Shown: positions 61,483 to 64,000 of the stretch, piece by piece
Layout: every line of letters begins with the position of its first letter
Numbering within the stretch: the first letter of the stretch is position 1
NCBI GenBank assembly: GCA_040396955.1
Contig: JBBAWX010000002.1
Span: 173,512 to 237,511, forward strand
Reading direction: 5' to 3'
Length of the DNA: 64,000 bases
From: UBA965 sp040396955
GTDB lineage: Bacteria; Chloroflexota; Chloroflexia; Chloroflexales; Roseiflexaceae
The notes under the pieces: generated by a model
Seen by the model: only the letters and a program-made list of their open reading frames with translations
Told to the model about the DNA's origin: nothing
Databases searched by the model: none
Program-made: the position numbers and the translations under genes

Positions 61483-62922
61483 TTACGCCTCTCGAGGTTG
61501 CCAGATCATGGTGGTCTGCGCCACGTGGTGTGCTTGAGTGGTTGCGGCCAACTGCCAGACCTCGAGCGTATGGATGGTGGTGGGCGCACCCACGGTGAAG
61601 CCGTATAGTGCGGTGTGACCGGCATACTCGGGGTATTCGGCGACCATGCTTTGACGATTATTGACAAACACTTCGACCAAAAACGCATCCACAAAGATGC
61701 GAATCTCGACGTCTTCGTCTGAGGGGAGCTGTGCCACTGCAAAGGGTGCTTCGGCGTGACCGAGGCGGATGGTGCCGGTCTCGGGTCGGAAGATGAGTGG
61801 TAGGCCGTGTCCTTGTTCGTCGGCACATATCACAACGCCAAAGAGTTTGCGCAGGGCTTGCTGATGTGTCAGTCTGATGCGGATTTCGACCGCTTCACCC
61901 GTGTAGGTGACCAAGTGCTGAATCCCCACCGCTGTCCGTGCCAGATTGGTCTGTGGCGCCCCCATGTCGACGTCGTTGCGCACCATCGGGGGATGGCGCA
62001 ATGTGGCCAGCTCGCGCAGTGGTGCCATGCGTAGCGTGTCGTCATCGGCCAACCAGAGTTCGCGCGGGAGTGACTGGATGGTGCGGGTGTCCATGGTGCC
62101 GTCAGCACGCCCGAGCGTTGCCAGCCAGGCCCACATCACGCGGCGGCCATCGGGCGTGAGCACACTTTCGGGGGCGAAAAAGTCGGCGCGCCACTGATGC
62201 ATGCCAAATAAACTTTGCTCCTCGCGGCGCCAGTTGAGTCGACCATGGTGTTGCGGCACAAAGTGCTCGGCTGCCGCATCCCAATCACCGATGTAGTAGC
62301 GACAACCGAGGTGGTGGCTGATGCAGAGGAGCATCCACTTGTTGCCGATGGGGAAAAAATTGGGGCATGAAATGTCTTCGCCGATGGCGACATCGGGGAG
62401 GTCGTGGGCCAAAAACGACCCCACATGTGTCCATGTGCGTAGGTCGTGTGATTTGAGCAGTGGCGGATTTTCACCACCAGAAATCGCATAGTAGGTGTCG
62501 CCAATCACAAAACAATCGGGATCCCAGTGGGTGATTTCGGCCATACTACCGTCACCGTGACGCACATCGAGCGGGTACGGCGGGTGCCAGCCTGTGAGTT
62601 GACGGTCGGTGGCGAGTACAATCTGATTACGCCCCGATCCCTGTCCGTGATAGATGATGGCAGGCTGGCCAGCACGTGTCAGAAAGCCGGTGCCGCTGAA
62701 CATGCCGTGCCCCGTAAAGGCTGGTTGTAACGTGGTGGGATGCCAGCTCCAATGGATGAGATCGGGACTGCTGATATGCACAAATGAAAATGATTCTTGC
62801 CCACGCCATGGATGTGCCAGTATGTAGTGCAGGTGGTAGGTCCCATCCACATAAAAAGCGGCATTGGGATCACCGGGGAGACTTGGGCCGCCAGGATGGT
62901 ACAGGTGAAAGTGGAGGGGCAT
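61483..62922 (-). CDS. Glycoside hydrolase family 32-like enzyme, 479 aa
   Basis: Five-bladed propeller plus beta-sandwich of invertase/levanase/fructosidase type. GDPNAAFYVDG at 17-27 holds the nucleophile Asp18 (usually NDPNG), with an Asp in THWDPDCF (usually RDP). EDISCPNFFPIGNKWMLLCIS lies where WECPDFF is expected, so Glu directly before the Cys is replaced by Ser. The C-terminal beta-sandwich has RIFVDAFLVEVFVNNRQSMV. ATG at 62922 with AAGGAT upstream; no signal peptide, hence cytoplasmic. Probably hydrolyses sucrose or fructans, but the motif changes leave the specificity open. Confidence 0.85.
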   Translation of the reverse strand: MPLHFHLYHPGGPSLPGDPNAAFYVDGTYHLHYILAHPWRGQESFSFVHISSPDLIHWSWHPTTLQPAFTGHGMFSGTGFLTRAGQPAIIYHGQGSGRNQIVLATDRQLTGWHPPYPLDVRHGDGSMAEITHWDPDCFVIGDTYYAISGGENPPLLKSHDLRTWTHVGSFLAHDLPDVAIGEDISCPNFFPIGNKWMLLCISHHLGCRYYIGDWDAAAEHFVPQHHGRLNWRREEQSLFGMHQWRADFFAPESVLTPDGRRVMWAWLATLGRADGTMDTRTIQSLPRELWLADDDTLRMAPLRELATLRHPPMVRNDVDMGAPQTNLARTAVGIQHLVTYTGEAVEIRIRLTHQQALRKLFGVVICADEQGHGLPLIFRPETGTIRLGHAEAPFAVAQLPSDEDVEIRIFVDAFLVEVFVNNRQSMVAEYPEYAGHTALYGFTVGAPTTIHTLEVWQLAATTQAHHVAQTTMIWQPREA

Positions 62923-63256
62923 GGTGGATCCTTGAGAATGGGTAGGTGAATTGAGAATGGGGTGCACACATGTGTATGATACATCTATTGCAGAGGAGTG
63001 AGGTGCATATGCAATGTGTTTGATGATAGTGTGCTGTGATAAAGCAGTGATTGTGCACGGCATCATCGCGGAATGATAGCGCTGTTTTTTGTGTGGCACA
63101 AGAGTCACCGAATGTCGTTGCTCGACACAATTGTCGTATACGATGTTGGAGATTATACTGATACACGACCACTAGGTAGACATCTGATAACGTTATTTCT
63201 TTTCCATTTCATGGCATCAGGCAGATTGCCATACGTTTGTAGGGAGGGATTGTAGC
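62923..63256. promoter_or_regulatory. Divergent intergenic region upstream of GH32 and small membrane protein
   Basis: 334 bp with no gene. TGAATTGAGAAT at 62947-62958 matches the start of the AT-rich element at 56715. The 5' leader of the 63257 gene begins with an AT-rich stretch around 63150-63215 where GATTATACT (TATACT as -10) is seen. No clear operator. Confidence 0.4.
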
Positions 63257-63643
63257 ATGAGCAAGTTCCAGGTATTTTGTCAAACAGTAGGACTCCATCC
63301 GTTGGTGGGATTTGGCATGTTATTGATAGATTTGATGTTGTTTGGTGCAGAAAGCACAACGCTTGGGGCAAGTTGGATCATCTCGGTGCCTGTTTCTTTT
63401 GTCTTTACCATCGCGAGCGTTTGTATTCAGCGATATGGATTTAAAGACAACTGGGGGTTGGCCATCGGCAAAAGCCTGCTCATCGGTTGTTTGACGGCGA
63501 TTCCCACCCCATTGCCGGCGGTCGTACCTCTGGCTGGTGGGGTGTTTGGTCTGATTGCTCCGAAACAAAGTCAGGATAGCGAAACACGACAGATAATCGC
63601 CGCTGACCACGTTGACAAGGATTCCCATGACACAACTGATTGA
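63257..63643 (+). CDS. Small membrane protein, 128 aa
   Basis: Three to four hydrophobic helices (HPLVGFGMLLIDLMLFGAE, WIISVPVSFVFTIASVCI, GKSLLIGCLTAIPTPLPAVV and ALAGGVFGLI-like PLAGGVFGLIAP) followed by a charged C-terminal tail with Asp-rich EDS/HVDKDSH. No family recognised. GGGAGG precedes the ATG. The next DinB gene overlaps its 3' end by 17 nt (63627-63643), so the two are coupled. Confidence 0.7.
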   Translation: MSKFQVFCQTVGLHPLVGFGMLLIDLMLFGAESTTLGASWIISVPVSFVFTIASVCIQRYGFKDNWGLAIGKSLLIGCLTAIPTPLPAVVPLAGGVFGLIAPKQSQDSETRQIIAADHVDKDSHDTTD

Positions 63644-64000
63644 TCCCATCAGCGACCGCCTGTTCCGTCATATGGCGTGGGCCAATGCCCGGTTGTTCGC
63701 CGTGCTCGCCACCCTGCCCGAGAGCGTCTTTGTGGCCTGTGAACCCGGCAACGATTGGAGTGTGGGCATGATTACCGCACATCTCGCCGAAGCTGCCACA
63801 TCGTATGCCTCACGGCTCGATGGCCAGCCCTATGCCGATTTGCCGTTTGAGCGCGTTTCAACACACGCTGAGTTGGCGATTGCCGCCGCAGCCTGTGCTG
63901 GTGCGGATGCCCGCTTGCATCAGGCGGCCCACATGCCACATGGCGTGATTGTGCGCCGTGATCATCCGCCGCTGACGCGCGCCCGTACCACCGTGCTCGC
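63627..64000 (+). CDS. DinB-family protein, partial (runs off right edge)
   Basis: ATG 63627 with AAGGATT upstream; 124 codons are visible without a stop. Opening LIDPISDRLFRHMAWANARLFAVLATLP, then WSVGMITAHLAEAATSY with the first ligand His, and a His near HAEL. This is the fourth DinB-type gene of the window. The C-terminal His pair lies outside the window. Confidence 0.78.
   Translation, partial: MTQLIDPISDRLFRHMAWANARLFAVLATLPESVFVACEPGNDWSVGMITAHLAEAATSYASRLDGQPYADLPFERVSTHAELAIAAAACAGADARLHQAAHMPHGVIVRRDHPPLTRARTTVL

Noticed and set aside
61218..61598. 126-codon plus-strand frame in the dioxygenase-GH32 gap
   Set aside because: It overlaps the GH32 3' end, lacks a ribosome site and resembles no protein.

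Overview
This is a 64 kb bacterial window, densely coded on both strands, with roughly 70 genes, no rRNA or tRNA that I can see, no CRISPR array and no prophage. Three runs of about 100 N mark scaffold joins of a draft assembly. Moderately high G+C and the gene set suggest a Chloroflexota-like bacterium: full-length cobalamin methionine synthase, eukaryote-type UDP-glucose pyrophosphorylase, a DUF3105 protein, S9 peptidase, and many DinB and GNAT proteins. The phylum is an inference from style, not a proof.

Layout. 1-5.3 kb (minus): a MacAB-like export operon (lipoprotein adaptor, giant FtsX-type permease, ATPase running off the left edge). 5.5-10.4 kb (plus): a membrane protein with a degenerate PP2C-like domain, glucose-6-phosphate dehydrogenase and a patatin phospholipase. 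10.4-14.6 kb (minus): a flippase-like membrane protein and a cobalt ECF transporter (CbiM/N fusion, CbiQ, CbiO with a His-rich tail). 14.7-28.9 kb: small accessory genes (GNAT acetyltransferases, DinB proteins, two P-loop kinases, DUF1905, an MGMT-like protein, MFS and SDR proteins, an S9 peptidase, homoserine dehydrogenase). This part contains a duplicated and decayed GNAT gene. 28.9-29.8 kb: a REP-associated tyrosine transposase (RAYT) split by a false gap, with a REP-like palindrome beside it. 29.8-32.2 kb (minus): SDR, creatininase-family hydrolase and EamA transporter. 32.4-40.1 kb (plus): UDP-glucose pyrophosphorylase, metH, a Xer-type recombinase and a phytoene-dehydrogenase-like flavoprotein. 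40.2-45.5 kb (minus): DUF3105, psuG, map, then a GntR/phosphotriesterase/FAD-oxidoreductase operon. 45.7-53.5 kb: a polyprenyl-phosphate sugar-1-phosphate transferase, small unknowns, a HAD phosphatase, ilvA, rhamnulokinase and a PhzF-like protein. 53.6-56.6 kb: glyoxalase-fold protein, DUF1801, folD and enolase. 56.6-60.0 kb: three cold-shock genes with related leaders, and a zinc-ribbon membrane protein. 60.2-64 kb: a phytanoyl-CoA-dioxygenase-like protein, an atypical GH32 enzyme, a small membrane protein and a DinB gene cut by the right edge.

The most interesting signals are these. (1) The same near-palindromic operator (TCCGAA-TG-TTCGGA) lies upstream of two catabolic operons 13 kb apart, one of which encodes a HutC-type GntR regulator, so together they look like one undescribed regulon. 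(2) The RAYT gene is accompanied by two copies of a 36-bp REP-like palindrome, 25 kb apart. (3) Several enzymes lack hallmark residues: FolD lacks the catalytic Lys, one SDR lacks the Tyr, the PP2C-like domain lacks its metal ligands, and the GH32 has a non-canonical acid/base motif. (4) A 0.69-kb unit of leader plus csp gene is tandemly duplicated, and part of its leader recurs a third time.
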